From assembly GCF_007827695.1 (NCBI RefSeq), contig NZ_VITA01000002.1, positions 124,001-188,000 of the forward strand: a DNA stretch of 64,000 nucleotides, in the 5' to 3' direction. The position numbers and the translations under genes are program-made. The notes under the pieces were generated by a model that saw only the letters and a list, made by a program, of their open reading frames with translations, was not told where the DNA came from and ran no database searches. Position 1 is the stretch's first letter, and each line of letters begins with the position of its first letter. Below, in pieces: positions 1-9,218 of this stretch. Source of the DNA: Sinorhizobium medicae. GTDB lineage: Bacteria > Pseudomonadota > Alphaproteobacteria > Rhizobiales > Rhizobiaceae.

Positions 1-643
1 GCCGGAATCGAATGTCACCTTCATCTCCTGCGCCCGGCGCCCGGACGATCTCCTCTTCAAATACGAGCTGGAAGTTCTCGCGCGGCAGATGCCGCAGCTC
101 AATCTCGGCTTCCTCGTGGAAGGACACGAGGCGCGGCATGGCTGGCATGGACTGCGCGGCCGTCTCGACGCGACGAAGCTGCCGTTGCTCGCTCCGGATT
201 TCATGGAGAGAACCGTCTTCTGCTGCGGGCCGGAGCCGTTCATGGCCGGCGTACGGGACATGCTGGAGATGGCCGGCTTCCAAATGGAACGCTACCATCA
301 GGAAAGCTTTCAGCCCGCAACTGCGCCTTCGGCCGAGGACCTCGCCATTCGGGAAGGACCGGCTGCGGACACCGAGGCCGGCGCGTCGCGGGTGACTTTC
401 ACCATGAGCGGCAAGGAGGCGCCAGCTCTTCCCGGCCATACAGTTCTGCAAACAGCGCGCGCGAACGGAGTCAGGATCGGGGCCGCCTGCGAGGGCGGCA
501 TATGCGGAACCTGCCGGGTGATGAAGATCGCGGGCGACGTGGAAATGAACCATAATGGCGGCATTCTCGACGACGAGATCGAGGAGGGTTACATTCTCGC
601 CTGCTGCTCGCGGCCGATAGGCGACGTCCAGATCGAGGCCTGA
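1..643 (+). CDS. Ferredoxin-NAD(P)H oxidoreductase, C-terminal part (GbcB-like)
   Basis: This gene is cut by the left edge of the window. It is read in the frame whose first complete codon begins at base 2, and 213 residues are visible. The visible part holds the end of a flavoprotein NAD-binding domain, with CCGPEPFM (codons near 221-244) matching the CGPxxF motif of FNR-type reductases. A plant-type [2Fe-2S] domain follows, with cysteine codons at 488, 503, 512 and 602, giving the C-x4-C-x2-C-x29-C pattern. Such flavin plus ferredoxin reductases pass electrons from NAD(P)H to a Rieske oxygenase; glycine-betaine and stachydrine demethylase reductases are the likely relatives. The partner oxygenase is not in view, so the substrate is an inference. 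Confidence 0.85.
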   Translation, partial: PESNVTFISCARRPDDLLFKYELEVLARQMPQLNLGFLVEGHEARHGWHGLRGRLDATKLPLLAPDFMERTVFCCGPEPFMAGVRDMLEMAGFQMERYHQESFQPATAPSAEDLAIREGPAADTEAGASRVTFTMSGKEAPALPGHTVLQTARANGVRIGAACEGGICGTCRVMKIAGDVEMNHNGGILDDEIEEGYILACCSRPIGDVQIEA

Positions 644-644
644 G

Positions 645-1706
645 TTACCGGCGCTCGGACTGGTAGGGAAGACGTGCCTCGGCAGCCCTGACGGCAATGG
701 AACCCGTGACGGTCGTGTCGGCCCTCGCTCCGGACCCGCTCTCCGCTTCGGCGCGGCTTATAAGCAAAGGCTGCTTGAGTACGGCCACGGCCTTGGCGTC
801 GAGTGCCGGGGCCATGCCGGCGGTGGCCGAAGCGATAAAGGTTACCACCGGTGCTTTCTCCGCCAGGAGCGCGCCGTGGGGCCAAACGCTTTTCAATGCC
901 GACGCGCTCATCGCTGCGACGTTCACATCGATATCATTGAGGGTGCCGGGGACCCGGTACGGGCAGCGCTTTTTGCCGCAATTATGCGCCGAAGAGAATT
1001 GCCAGAGCGCATAACCCTCCCAGTTCCCCATCGGAAATACGTTTCGAATATCGGGCTTGTAGCGCGCGTACCAGAGGGGAAGGCGCGAAAGCAGCCGATG
1101 CTCGAAGCGGTTGGCGGCAATGTGTTTGGCGGTGGCGTGGTTCGTATAGAGGACCGGATAACGACCGGTCCGTGCCTTGACGTGGCCGGCAAAAATCGCC
1201 GCATCTTCGAGCGACATGTATTTTTCTGGGTCGATCCCTTCAATATCGAGCACCATCAGCTCGTCGTCGCGCGGATCGGCATAGTCGATGAAGTGATTTG
1301 CCTGATCGACCGGATTTCCGGGCCTCGCGAGATGGTACGCGCCCCAGAGTAGTCCATGCGAGCGCGCGATCAGACGACGCGTCTGATAGAGCTCGCGGCT
1401 GACCGCGTATTTGCGCCACATGGTCCTGCAATGAGCGACCGTGTCGCCGCCGTGGTCGCCGGTACAGGTGAAGCTCTCCGGCAGCCCGTCGGAAGCTTTC
1501 GCGATGAAACCCGCGATCCGCTTGTCCTTCAACATGGCTTCCCAGTCGATGCTGTTCAGCTCGTAGGCATCGACGATAATTGCGTTCCGCCGCTCTTTCC
1601 ACGGCTCCACCTCGCCAGCGCGTGCGTTCGCCGCCGCGAAGGTCAGGCCCAAGAGGACCGCCAGGCGCAAGATCATCCCTATGATTGAGATTCCCCGCTT
1701 TTCCAT
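645..1706 (-). CDS. GH25-family muramidase (lysozyme-like), secreted
   Basis: Predicted 353-residue exported glycoside hydrolase family 25 protein that would cleave the peptidoglycan sugar backbone. I chose the ATG at 1706 because a signal peptide follows at once (MEKRGISIIGMILRLAVLLG, cleavage near ANARA-GEV); the frame stays open upstream but codes for arginine-rich sequence unlike a real N-terminus. Family landmarks are visible: an opening IIVDAYE segment, GAYHLARPG, VLDIEGID with the acidic pair expected of the active site, PVLYTNHAT, and a closing ALWQFSS plus DIDVNV. About 100 C-terminal residues after the catalytic domain match nothing I recognise. It runs convergent to the reductase, with one base between the two stop codons. 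Confidence 0.8.
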   Translation of the reverse strand: MEKRGISIIGMILRLAVLLGLTFAAANARAGEVEPWKERRNAIIVDAYELNSIDWEAMLKDKRIAGFIAKASDGLPESFTCTGDHGGDTVAHCRTMWRKYAVSRELYQTRRLIARSHGLLWGAYHLARPGNPVDQANHFIDYADPRDDELMVLDIEGIDPEKYMSLEDAAIFAGHVKARTGRYPVLYTNHATAKHIAANRFEHRLLSRLPLWYARYKPDIRNVFPMGNWEGYALWQFSSAHNCGKKRCPYRVPGTLNDIDVNVAAMSASALKSVWPHGALLAEKAPVVTFIASATAGMAPALDAKAVAVLKQPLLISRAEAESGSGARADTTVTGSIAVRAAEARLPYQSERR

Positions 1707-1960
1707 TCTCTGAGATTGCCGACTTACCGTTAACAGGTCGTGAATCTCAGCCCCGGCCCCAATCTGCGCGAGGCGGGCGCTTCTGTACACCGACCTGAAG
1801 GGGCAAAGTCGAGATCGCGATTCCGCTCTGGATTGCAGCACTGTGCGGCGCTTCTTTCGGTGCATGCGCTCGCACCGGTTGCCTCTGTAAAATAATGCTC
1901 TAATTTGGTGTGATGGCCAATCAGTGGCCGACCGTACATGGATAACGAGGCCAGGAGGAA

Positions 1961-2377
1961 ATGATGTCAGGCAAATGGCTTTCGGGCGTGCTTGCTGCGA
2001 TCGCGCTGGCAGCGTCGGCGATGCCGTCGCAGGCTTTCACGCCTTTGCCCCCGCAAATCGTCATCGAGAGCGGCGTCACGAACGCTCAGTACGCGCCGCG
2101 GCGCGGCTACTACCGGTACGGCGATTACTATTATTACAATGGTTATCGCGGCTACCGCTATCAACGCCCCGGCTATCGATATCATCGTGGCTGGTGGTAT
2201 CCGAGGGCCGCTTTCGGCATCGTGATCGAGCGTCGCCCCGCCTATCGCCCACCGGTCCGCTATGGTAGCCGGCATGTCGATTGGTGCTATAATCGCTATC
2301 GCTCCTACAGGGCATACGACAACAGCTATCAGCCCTTTAACGGCCCGCGTCGGCAGTGCTATTCGCCCTATAGTTGA
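1961..2377 (+). CDS. BA14K-like exported protein
   Basis: This 138-residue protein has an N-terminal signal peptide (cleavage near SQA-FTP), a low-complexity centre dominated by Tyr, Arg and Gly, and a C-terminal motif [12 protein letters not shown]...[14 protein letters not shown] that is the hallmark of the BA14K family. The family is named after a Brucella 14-kDa immunoreactive protein with lectin-like activity. The two cysteines of the motif may form a disulfide in the periplasm. A good ribosome site (AGGAGG) ends just before two adjacent ATG codons (1961 and 1964); either could be used. It appears to be a single-gene unit with a RIME-like repeat right after the stop. Confidence 0.85.
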   Translation: MMSGKWLSGVLAAIALAASAMPSQAFTPLPPQIVIESGVTNAQYAPRRGYYRYGDYYYYNGYRGYRYQRPGYRYHRGWWYPRAAFGIVIERRPAYRPPVRYGSRHVDWCYNRYRSYRAYDNSYQPFNGPRRQCYSPYS

Positions 2378-2388
2378 GCAGACCGGCT

Positions 2389-2437
2389 GGAGCGCGATGC
2401 GGAAAAGTGTGCGCGGTTTCCGCCTGCATCTCACTCC
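2389..2437. repeat. RIME-like palindromic repeat, partial copy 1
   Basis: The segment resembles the first palindrome of the intergenic element at 31148: a GAGCG-GATG-GGAAA arm, a GCGCGGTTTCCGC core and a GCATC-TCACTCC arm. It sits 12 bases after the BA14K-like stop. The 2378-2726 gap contains this copy and the one at 2616, and I see no gene in it. Confidence 0.6.
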
Positions 2438-2615
2438 ATCTCCATCGAGTTCAGGTCGTTGAGCGCCTCGGCCGATCGGTCGAGGCGCTTCTATTCGTCG
2501 TTCGTGAAAGCTCTATCTTCGTTCTGATGGCCATCGTCCACCAAGAATTGACGTTGACGTATACGTAAAAATAAATAGTCTCCACGCATCGGCGACGGCC
2601 GAGCCGCGGGCGCAT

Positions 2616-2692
2616 GAGCGGGATGAGGAAAGGGTGCGGTTCCGTGCCGCATGCCGTTCAGACTTTTGAGGCGATCACGTTTGTCGGCCACG
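2616..2692. repeat. RIME-like palindromic repeat, partial copy 2
   Basis: It begins GAGCGGGATGAGGAAAG, exactly as the copy at 31150, then drifts. It keeps TTTTGAGGCGATCACGTT, the link into the second palindrome, but ends there. It lies 34 bases before the acyl-CoA dehydrogenase start codon, so it is probably part of that mRNA's leader or overlaps its promoter. Confidence 0.6.
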
Positions 2693-2726
2693 CGGACTGC
2701 ACCACCGTGATCCAAGGAGGATCGTC

Positions 2727-4508
2727 ATGTACAAGGCACCGGTCGACGAGATCGCATTCACCCTGAAGCATGTGGCCGGCTTGGCCGAGGCAATCGATCG
2801 CGGCGCATTCGGCGAGCTGGGCGAGGACCTGGTGGATGCGATCCTTGGCGAGGCCGGGCGCTTCGCCTCGGAAGAGGTGGCGCCGCTTGGCGACGCAGGT
2901 GACCGGCGAGGGGCGCGGCTCGTCGGCGGCACAGTCGAGACGCCGGAGGGCTGGCGGGACCTCTACCACAACTGGATTGCCGGCGGCTGGAACGGCCTGA
3001 CGGCGCCGGAAGCCTATGGCGGGCAGAACCTGCCGCATATGCTGCACGTTGCCGCCATGGAAATGTGGAACAGCGGCTCGATGGCTTTCGCGCTTGCGCC
3101 AACACTGACAATGGGTGCCATCGAAGCGCTCGAGAAGCACGGCACCGAGGTTCTAAAGTCGGTCTTCCTGCCGAAAATGGTTTCGGGGGAGTGGATGGGC
3201 ACGATGAACCTGACAGAGCCACATGCCGGCTCCGATCTCGGGGTGCTCAAGACCCGCGCCGAGCGCTGCGACGACGGCACCTACCGCATTTTCGGGCAGA
3301 AGATCTTCATTACCTGGGGCGAGCACGACTTCACCGACAATATCGTCCATCTGGTGCTTGCGCGGCTGCCGGATGCGCCGCCGGGAACCAAGGGCATTTC
3401 ACTGTTTCTCGTGCCGAAATTCCTCGTCAATGGCGACGGCTCGCTCGGCGCCCGCAACGATCTCTTCTGCCATTCGCTTGAGCACAAGCTCGGCATCCAC
3501 GGATCGCCGACCTGCACCATGATCTACGGCGACGGCCGGTTTGGCGCCGAAAAAGGTGCTGTCGGTTACCTCGTGGGGGAAGAAAACCGGGGCCTCGCCT
3601 GTATGTTCACGATGATGAACAATGCACGGCTTGCAGTCGGCATGCAGGGCGTGGCGATCGCGGAGGCTGCGACCCAGAAGGCCATCGCCTACGCCAAGGA
3701 GCGCAGGCAGGGCCGTGCGCCGGGATGGAGCGGCGAGGGCATGAGCCCGATCATCGAACATCCGGACGTCGCCCGCATGCTGCTGACGATGAAGGCGCTG
3801 ACTCAAGGTTCGCGCGCCATCGCCTATGCCTGCGCCCACGCTGTCGACATGGCCCATTTTGCAAAAGGCGAGGAAGCGCGCCACTGGCAGGAGCGTTCGA
3901 GTTTGCTGACGCCGATCGCCAAGTCCTTTGCCACCGATGCCGGCGTTGACGTCGCCTCCTTGGGGGTTCAGGTTCATGGCGGTATGGGCTTCATCGAGGA
4001 GACCGGGGCCGCGCGCTATCTCCGCGACGCCCGCATCGCGCCAATCTATGAAGGGACCAACGGGATCCAGGCAATCGACCTGGTCACCCGCAAGCTGCCG
4101 CTTTCCGATGGCGCGCATGTGCGCGGCTTCATTGCCGAACTCCGGGAGGTTACAGCTGCCGTTGCCGCGTCGAACAGAAAAGGGTTCGGCGAAACGGCGG
4201 CGCGCCTGGATGCGGCGATTGCGGATCTCGAAGGGGCGACCGCGTGGCTGCTTTCGGCAATTCGAGACGGAAAGCTTGCCGAGGCGCTCGCCGGTGCGAC
4301 CGCTTATCAGCGCCTGTTCGGTCTCGTGCTGACCGCGATCTATCTCGCCAAGGGCGGGCTTGCCGAAGCCGGTGACGGAAAGCAGGAACAGCGCATTGCG
4401 CTTTGCCGCTTCGCGGCGGAAAACCTGGTTTCGGAGACGAGTGCACTCGAGGACCGCGTAACCAACGGCGCGGAAAGTCTCGCCGCTGCCCGTTCCATAC
4501 TCGATTGA
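2727..4508 (+). CDS. Acyl-CoA dehydrogenase, long (FadE/AcdA-type)
   Basis: A 593-residue FAD-dependent acyl-CoA dehydrogenase that would introduce the 2,3-double bond in beta-oxidation. The start is fixed by AAGGAGG seven bases before the ATG. The protein is longer than the usual 380 residues. It has a short N-terminal extension (MYKAPVDEIAFTLKH, typical of the AcylCoA_DH_N group), the core FAD and substrate domains (MNLTEPHAGSDLG, FITWGEHDF, QVHGGMGFIEETGAARYLRD), the IYEGTNGIQAIDL segment with the catalytic glutamate, and an extra C-terminal helical domain. An enoyl-CoA hydratase follows 10 bases later, so two consecutive beta-oxidation steps are co-transcribed. Substrate chain length cannot be read from the sequence. 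Confidence 0.93.
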   Translation: MYKAPVDEIAFTLKHVAGLAEAIDRGAFGELGEDLVDAILGEAGRFASEEVAPLGDAGDRRGARLVGGTVETPEGWRDLYHNWIAGGWNGLTAPEAYGGQNLPHMLHVAAMEMWNSGSMAFALAPTLTMGAIEALEKHGTEVLKSVFLPKMVSGEWMGTMNLTEPHAGSDLGVLKTRAERCDDGTYRIFGQKIFITWGEHDFTDNIVHLVLARLPDAPPGTKGISLFLVPKFLVNGDGSLGARNDLFCHSLEHKLGIHGSPTCTMIYGDGRFGAEKGAVGYLVGEENRGLACMFTMMNNARLAVGMQGVAIAEAATQKAIAYAKERRQGRAPGWSGEGMSPIIEHPDVARMLLTMKALTQGSRAIAYACAHAVDMAHFAKGEEARHWQERSSLLTPIAKSFATDAGVDVASLGVQVHGGMGFIEETGAARYLRDARIAPIYEGTNGIQAIDLVTRKLPLSDGAHVRGFIAELREVTAAVAASNRKGFGETAARLDAAIADLEGATAWLLSAIRDGKLAEALAGATAYQRLFGLVLTAIYLAKGGLAEAGDGKQEQRIALCRFAAENLVSETSALEDRVTNGAESLAAARSILD

Positions 4509-4518
4509 GGGAAGATCC

Positions 4519-5271
4519 ATGACCGACCATGTGCTCGTTGAACGGCCGGAAGCCTATCCCGGAGTCCAGCTCATCCGCTTCAACCGGCCGGAGAAGAAGA
4601 ACGCCATCACGCGCGAAATGTACGCCAAAATGACGGAAGCGCTGACCGCTGCCGGGGCGGACCCCGCCATTCGCGCGACGGCATTTCTCGGAACGCAGGG
4701 CTGCTTCTCGGCCGGCAACGACATGTCGGACTTCCTCGCATTCGCCATGGGGGGAAGTATGGGAGGGGAGGTTCTTGATTTTCTCCGGGCTCTTGCGGGT
4801 GCGACGAAGCCGGTCGTCTCGGGCGTCGACGGATTGGCCATCGGCATCGGAACGACGATCCACCTCCACTGCGACCTGACGGTCTCCTCCGCCCGTTCGG
4901 TCTTCAAGACTCCCTTCGTCGACCTGGCGCTCGTTCCGGAAGCTGCCTCGAGCCTCATCGCTCCACGCATCATGGGTCATCAGCGCGCCTTTGCCCTGCT
5001 TGCAGCCGGCGAACCGCTCGACGCCGCCGGTGCGCGCGAGGCGGGGCTGATCTGGAAGATCGTGGATGAGCCTGCCGTGGAGGAGGAAACGCTTTCCCTT
5101 GCCGGGCGCCTGGCAAGGAAGCCGCCGGAAGCGCTGCGCATCGCCCGCGATCTCGTTCGCGGCGACCGCAGCGATGTGCTTGCCCGCATCGAGGAGGAGG
5201 CGAAGCATTTTGCCGCGCAGTTGAAGAGTGCGGAAGCACGGGCCGCGTTCGAAGCCTTCATGCGTCGGTAG
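4519..5271 (+). CDS. Enoyl-CoA hydratase/isomerase family protein
   Basis: A 250-residue crotonase-fold protein that would hydrate the enoyl-CoA made by the preceding dehydrogenase. CFSAGNDMSDF forms the first oxyanion-hole element, and DGLAIGIGTTIHLHCDLTVS the second. One catalytic glutamate seems present in LALVPEAASS, but the other usual glutamate position (in the GIGTTIHLH helix) is a threonine or histidine, so isomerase rather than hydratase activity is possible. It begins 10 bases after the dehydrogenase stop and looks translationally coupled (GGGAAG before the ATG). The C-terminus ends on a typical ARAAFEAFMRR helix. Confidence 0.88.
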   Translation: MTDHVLVERPEAYPGVQLIRFNRPEKKNAITREMYAKMTEALTAAGADPAIRATAFLGTQGCFSAGNDMSDFLAFAMGGSMGGEVLDFLRALAGATKPVVSGVDGLAIGIGTTIHLHCDLTVSSARSVFKTPFVDLALVPEAASSLIAPRIMGHQRAFALLAAGEPLDAAGAREAGLIWKIVDEPAVEEETLSLAGRLARKPPEALRIARDLVRGDRSDVLARIEEEAKHFAAQLKSAEARAAFEAFMRR

Positions 5272-5361
5272 GACGGGATAACGTCGAACTCTCCTACGGT
5301 GGTGTGTCGAGCGAATTCGAGTAAGTGCGACGCAGCACCCTTCGTCGTCCGCGGCTTTCCC

Positions 5362-5400
5362 CTCGTCATCCTCGGCCTTGACCCGAGGATCCATGCGCAA
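5362..5400. repeat. Dispersed palindromic repeat; rest of 5272-5779 without a gene
   Basis: The bases contain ATCCTCGG (5368-5375), a 7-base loop and CCGAGGAT (5383-5390). This is the 'catcctcgg-cttgacccgaggatcc' type of palindrome that recurs between genes in rhizobia. The remaining 500 bases between the hydratase and the chemoreceptor show no convincing coding sequence on either strand. Confidence 0.5.
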
Positions 5401-5779
5401 GGCATTTCCGGGCCCCATACACGTCGATGATTCGGCACATCCAGTATGGTGTCCTGCCTCCATCGCAACAGACCTCTGCCGGTTCCACGTCGCACCGCGG
5501 CTTTGCAGGAGCCAATTTTAATCGCTTCTTAAATAGCTCCCGGTAGCGTGCACCGCAGTAAGCCTGCCGAACCGCCGATGTCCGTTGATGGGCATGTGCG
5601 GCCGTTTCGGAGCAAGGCTCCCGGCCGCATGAAGCATTGCCGGCTCCGCCTTTGCGGCATGTCCCATCGTTTCCCCGTGCCTTTCGCGTCGCTTTTGCGA
5701 CTGATTCCTCACGCGCGGGAAAACCGTCACGAGCATGTCCGGTGCATGACGCCGGCCACTCCCCAGGAGAGTTCCCACC

Positions 5780-7876
5780 TTGTCCAAACGATCGAATCTC
5801 ATGACGCGCATTCTCGTTGCCGCGTCCTGCGTCGTCGTCGGCGCCTTTGCCGGCTTCTCCGTCTATATCGATAGTCTCCAGCGCGCCACGACCACGAAAG
5901 CCGTCGAGGAGGACATCGCTTCGTCCGGTCACCAGGCAGCGCAGAGCGTCGCCAACTGGTTGAACGGCCGCGTGACGCTGACCGCCATGGCGGCAGACGC
6001 CGCAGGACGCGTCGCAGATGAAGCCGCCATCCAGGGAGTGCTGAAGAACGACGTCCTGATCGGCGAGTTTATTTCGACCTATGTCGGCAATGAGAGCGGC
6101 AAATTCATAACGTGGCCGGAATCGGAGATGCCCGAAGGATACGACCCGCGCCAGCGCCCCTGGTACCAGCAGGCGGTTAAGGCCGATGCCCGCGTACTCA
6201 CCGAGCCCTATGTCGACGCTTCCAGCGGCGACCTGATCATCAGTGCCGCGGTGCCGGTCAGGCACGAGGGCAGGCTTTATGGCGTCACCGGCAGCGATTT
6301 CTCGCTGAAAGCACTCGTCACCATGGTCAACGGCATCGATGTTGGCGGCGAAGGCTTTGCCTTTCTCGCAAACAGGGACGGGCAGATCCTGGTTCATCCG
6401 AATTCGAAGCTGGTGACGAAGACGCTTACGGACGCCTTTCCGGTCGACACGCCGGCGATCGGCAGCGGCATCATGCAAACGGAGCTGGACGGCAAGCCGA
6501 TGCTTGTGAGTTTTGTGCCGGTGAAGGGTCTTCCGTCGGTTGAATGGTATGTCGGTTTCGCGCTTGACGCGGATGTCGCCTATTCGGCGATCAGCCAGTT
6601 CCGCGTGGCCGCGACCATAGCCACCATCCTGGCGGTCGGCGCCATGATAGCCTTTTTGGCTACGCTGCTGAGCCGTCTGGTGATACGGCCGGTAACCGAC
6701 ATGACCGGCGCCATGGAGAAGCTTGCCGCCGGCAATCTCGAGATAGCAATCCCGGGCGAGGAGCGGCGCGACCAGATCGGTTCAATGGCAGCCGCCGTCG
6801 CGGTTTTCCGTGCCAATGCGGTCGAGCGCAGGCGCCTCGAAGACGAGGCGGATGCCAACCGTTCGATGTCGGAACGCGAACGTCTCGAGCACGAGGCGCA
6901 GAAGACGCGCGACGCCGCCGAGGTTCAGCACGCGGTCGATGCGTTGGCGACGGGTCTCGGAAGGTTGGCGGATGGCGATCTCGCCTATCGGATCGGCAAT
7001 CCCTTTGCCGATCGCCTGGATCGCCTCCGGGAAGATTTCAACAATTCTGTTGCCAAGTTGCATGACACGCTTTGTGCCGTCGGCACGAACGCGCGCGCGA
7101 TCGATGCAGGTGCAAGCGAAATTCGCTCGGCCGCCGACGATCTTGCCCGCCGCACTGAACAACAGGCGGCATCCGTTGAAGAAACAGCGGCTGCCCTCGA
7201 AGAGATCACCACCACGGTCCGCGATTCCGCCCACCGGGCCGAGGAAGTCGGTGCGCTGGTCGCCCGCACCCGTGCCGGCGCGGAGAAGTCCGGCGAAGTG
7301 GTGCAGAATGCCGTCATGGCCATGCACGCCATCGAGAAGTCATCCGGCGAAATCTCGAACATCATCGGCGTCATCGATGACATCGCCTTCCAGACGAATC
7401 TCCTGGCGCTGAATGCCGGCGTCGAAGCGGCACGAGCCGGCGAGGCCGGCAAGGGTTTCGCCGTCGTTGCCCAGGAAGTCCGCGAACTGGCCCAACGCTC
7501 GGCCAATGCCGCCAAGGAAATCAAGGCGCTGATCACCACCTCCGGAGAGCAGGTGCAATCCGGCGTGACGCTGGTCGGCGATACCGGGAGGGCGCTGCAG
7601 GCGATCGTCGCCGAAGTGCAGGAGATCAACAAGCATGTGAGTGCGATTGTCACGGCGACTCGCGAACAGTCGACCGGTCTCCAGGAGATCAACACGGCCG
7701 TCAACACCATGGACCAGGGCACGCAGCAAAATGCCGCCATGGTCGAACAGCAGACGGCCGCAAGCCACGGCCTTGCTTCGGAAGCCGCGGCGCTCAATTC
7801 GCTTCTTGCGCAGTTCAGACTGGGTGAGGCGCAAACGGCCTCTTACCCGGCCACGAATCGCCGGCGCGCAGCCTGA
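5780..7876 (+). CDS. mcpU: Methyl-accepting chemotaxis protein, dCache sensor (probable McpU)
   Basis: A 698-residue transmembrane chemoreceptor. The TTG at 5780 is preferred because AGGAGA lies nine bases before it; the first in-frame ATG (5801) is too far from that site. Domains in order: TM1 (about 9-30), periplasmic dCache domain (about 35-275), TM2 (about 277-300), HAMP (about 300-355), and a signalling domain with the conserved tip [20 protein letters not shown]. The sensor has RQRPWYQQA followed by PYVDASSG and VTGSDFS, the Arg/Trp-Tyr/Tyr/Asp pattern of dCache amino-acid receptors. D146 and D173 are 27 residues apart, the same spacing as the two proline-binding aspartates I recall for S. 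meliloti McpU, with a different numbering origin. No CheR-docking pentapeptide is visible at the C-terminus (ends NRRRAA). Confidence 0.88.
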   Translation: MSKRSNLMTRILVAASCVVVGAFAGFSVYIDSLQRATTTKAVEEDIASSGHQAAQSVANWLNGRVTLTAMAADAAGRVADEAAIQGVLKNDVLIGEFISTYVGNESGKFITWPESEMPEGYDPRQRPWYQQAVKADARVLTEPYVDASSGDLIISAAVPVRHEGRLYGVTGSDFSLKALVTMVNGIDVGGEGFAFLANRDGQILVHPNSKLVTKTLTDAFPVDTPAIGSGIMQTELDGKPMLVSFVPVKGLPSVEWYVGFALDADVAYSAISQFRVAATIATILAVGAMIAFLATLLSRLVIRPVTDMTGAMEKLAAGNLEIAIPGEERRDQIGSMAAAVAVFRANAVERRRLEDEADANRSMSERERLEHEAQKTRDAAEVQHAVDALATGLGRLADGDLAYRIGNPFADRLDRLREDFNNSVAKLHDTLCAVGTNARAIDAGASEIRSAADDLARRTEQQAASVEETAAALEEITTTVRDSAHRAEEVGALVARTRAGAEKSGEVVQNAVMAMHAIEKSSGEISNIIGVIDDIAFQTNLLALNAGVEAARAGEAGKGFAVVAQEVRELAQRSANAAKEIKALITTSGEQVQSGVTLVGDTGRALQAIVAEVQEINKHVSAIVTATREQSTGLQEINTAVNTMDQGTQQNAAMVEQQTAASHGLASEAAALNSLLAQFRLGEAQTASYPATNRRRAA

Positions 7877-7930
7877 CGATTTTTCCGAAGCATGCACATA
7901 AAGTGAGCAGCAATCGGAGTCGCTCTGGAG

Positions 7931-7965
7931 AGGCCCGGCTCATCGCCGGGCCTTCTCATTTTTCG
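7931..7965 (+). terminator. Rho-independent terminator of the chemoreceptor gene
   Basis: AGGCCCGGC (7931-7939) pairs perfectly with GCCGGGCCT (7945-7953) around a 5-base loop and is followed by TCTCATTTTT. It overlaps the end of the convergent RNA methyltransferase gene. Confidence 0.85.
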
Positions 7966-9218
7966 AGCGTCGCTACTGTTTCCACATGCGCCGACCACAG
8001 GAACTGGTCGATCGGCGTCACGTCAGTAATGCGATAACCGGCAGCAGTCAGGATCGAGAGGTCTCTCGCCAGCGTCACCGGATTGCAGGAAACAGCGGCA
8101 ATCTTCTTCACGCCGGAGCGGGCGAGCTCGTGACATTGCGTTTCGGCCCCGGCGCGGGGCGGGTCGAAGACCACGGCATCGAAGACCTTCAGCTCCTGCG
8201 CCATCATCGGCCGGCGGAAGAGATCCCGCTTCTCGACCGTGACGGGCTTCAGCCCCTGGGTGTTGCGAGCGGCGAAATCCAGCGCCTTCAGGGCCCTGTC
8301 GTCGCCTTCGACGGCATGGACGCGTGCCGTCCGCGCAATCCTTAGTGCAAAGGTGCCAATTCCGGCGAAGAGATCGGCAACCCGCTTCGCCTTGCCGACA
8401 TGACCGAGTACCAGCCTCGCCATGGCTTCCTCCGCAGGCCGCGTCGCCTGCGTAAAGGCGCCGGGTGGCGGGGAGACCACCACGCCGCCGAGATCGATCG
8501 CAGGCTTTACCGGCTCGACGACGATCTCACCGTTCAAGCTGACGCGGGCGATGCCCCTCTCGCCAAGAACCGCATCCACGGTCGCGCGTCTGTACTTGTC
8601 GCCGACCTTAAGCCCGTCGAAGGCAAGGTCGAGCCCGGTATCGGTTTCGGTCACTGTGATACGGAATGGTTCTGCGCTCGACGCCATGGCCGCGGCGATC
8701 TTGCGGATGGCAGCCAGCCGCGAGACGATGCCGGGGCTGGTGATGGGACATTCCCCGATCGAGACGATATGATGGCTCTGCATCTGGTTGTAGCCGAGCA
8801 GCAGTTCCTTTTCCGTCCGCCGGGCGGTGAAAACCGCGCGGCGGCGATCGCCGGGCCCTGCGATGACCAGCGCACCGACCTCCGGCATCAGCCCCTTTGA
8901 CCTCAGGGCGTCGATGACGAGATTGCGCTTGAAGGCGTGGTAGAGCGCGTCGGAGGCGTGCTGCAGCGTGCAGCCGCCGCAGGTGCCGTTGACCCCTTCC
9001 GGACCGAAGTGACGGCAGGGAGGATCCACGCGCTCGGGGGAAGCCTCTTTCAGCGAGATCAGCGTACCGTCCGTCTTGTTGATCGCCAGCGCCACGGTTT
9101 CGCCCGGCAGCGTGAACGGTGCATAGACGGGACCGGCTTCGGTCCGCGCGATCCCGTCGCCCTGAGCGCCGAGGCGATCGATCGTCACGATCCCATTGCT
9201 CGTGGTCCCATCGTTCAT
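7956..9218 (-). CDS. 23S rRNA (uracil-5-)-methyltransferase, RlmD/RumA family
   Basis: This 420-residue SAM-dependent methyltransferase would form 5-methyluridine in rRNA. The ATG at 9218 overlaps the tlyA stop (ATGA), so the two are translationally coupled; the open frame continuing upstream lies inside tlyA and is not used. An N-terminal TRAM-like beta domain (IVTIDRLGAQGDGIA) comes first, then an iron-sulfur cysteine set in CRHFGPEGVNGTCGGC. Next are the Rossmann motif DLFAGIGTFALRIA, VFDPPRAG, and the catalytic-cysteine motif AVSCNPVTLARDL. Whether it is RlmC- or RlmD-specific cannot be decided from sequence. Confidence 0.9.
   Translation of the reverse strand: MNDGTTSNGIVTIDRLGAQGDGIARTEAGPVYAPFTLPGETVALAINKTDGTLISLKEASPERVDPPCRHFGPEGVNGTCGGCTLQHASDALYHAFKRNLVIDALRSKGLMPEVGALVIAGPGDRRRAVFTARRTEKELLLGYNQMQSHHIVSIGECPITSPGIVSRLAAIRKIAAAMASSAEPFRITVTETDTGLDLAFDGLKVGDKYRRATVDAVLGERGIARVSLNGEIVVEPVKPAIDLGGVVVSPPPGAFTQATRPAEEAMARLVLGHVGKAKRVADLFAGIGTFALRIARTARVHAVEGDDRALKALDFAARNTQGLKPVTVEKRDLFRRPMMAQELKVFDAVVFDPPRAGAETQCHELARSGVKKIAAVSCNPVTLARDLSILTAAGYRITDVTPIDQFLWSAHVETVATLEK

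Noticed and set aside
3399..5463. Two long minus-strand frames opposite the acyl-CoA dehydrogenase and hydratase genes
   Set aside because: Both overlap real genes completely and lack credible starts or domains.
5548..5874. A 108-codon plus-strand frame ahead of the chemoreceptor
   Set aside because: It runs into the chemoreceptor gene in another frame and has no ribosome site or family resemblance.
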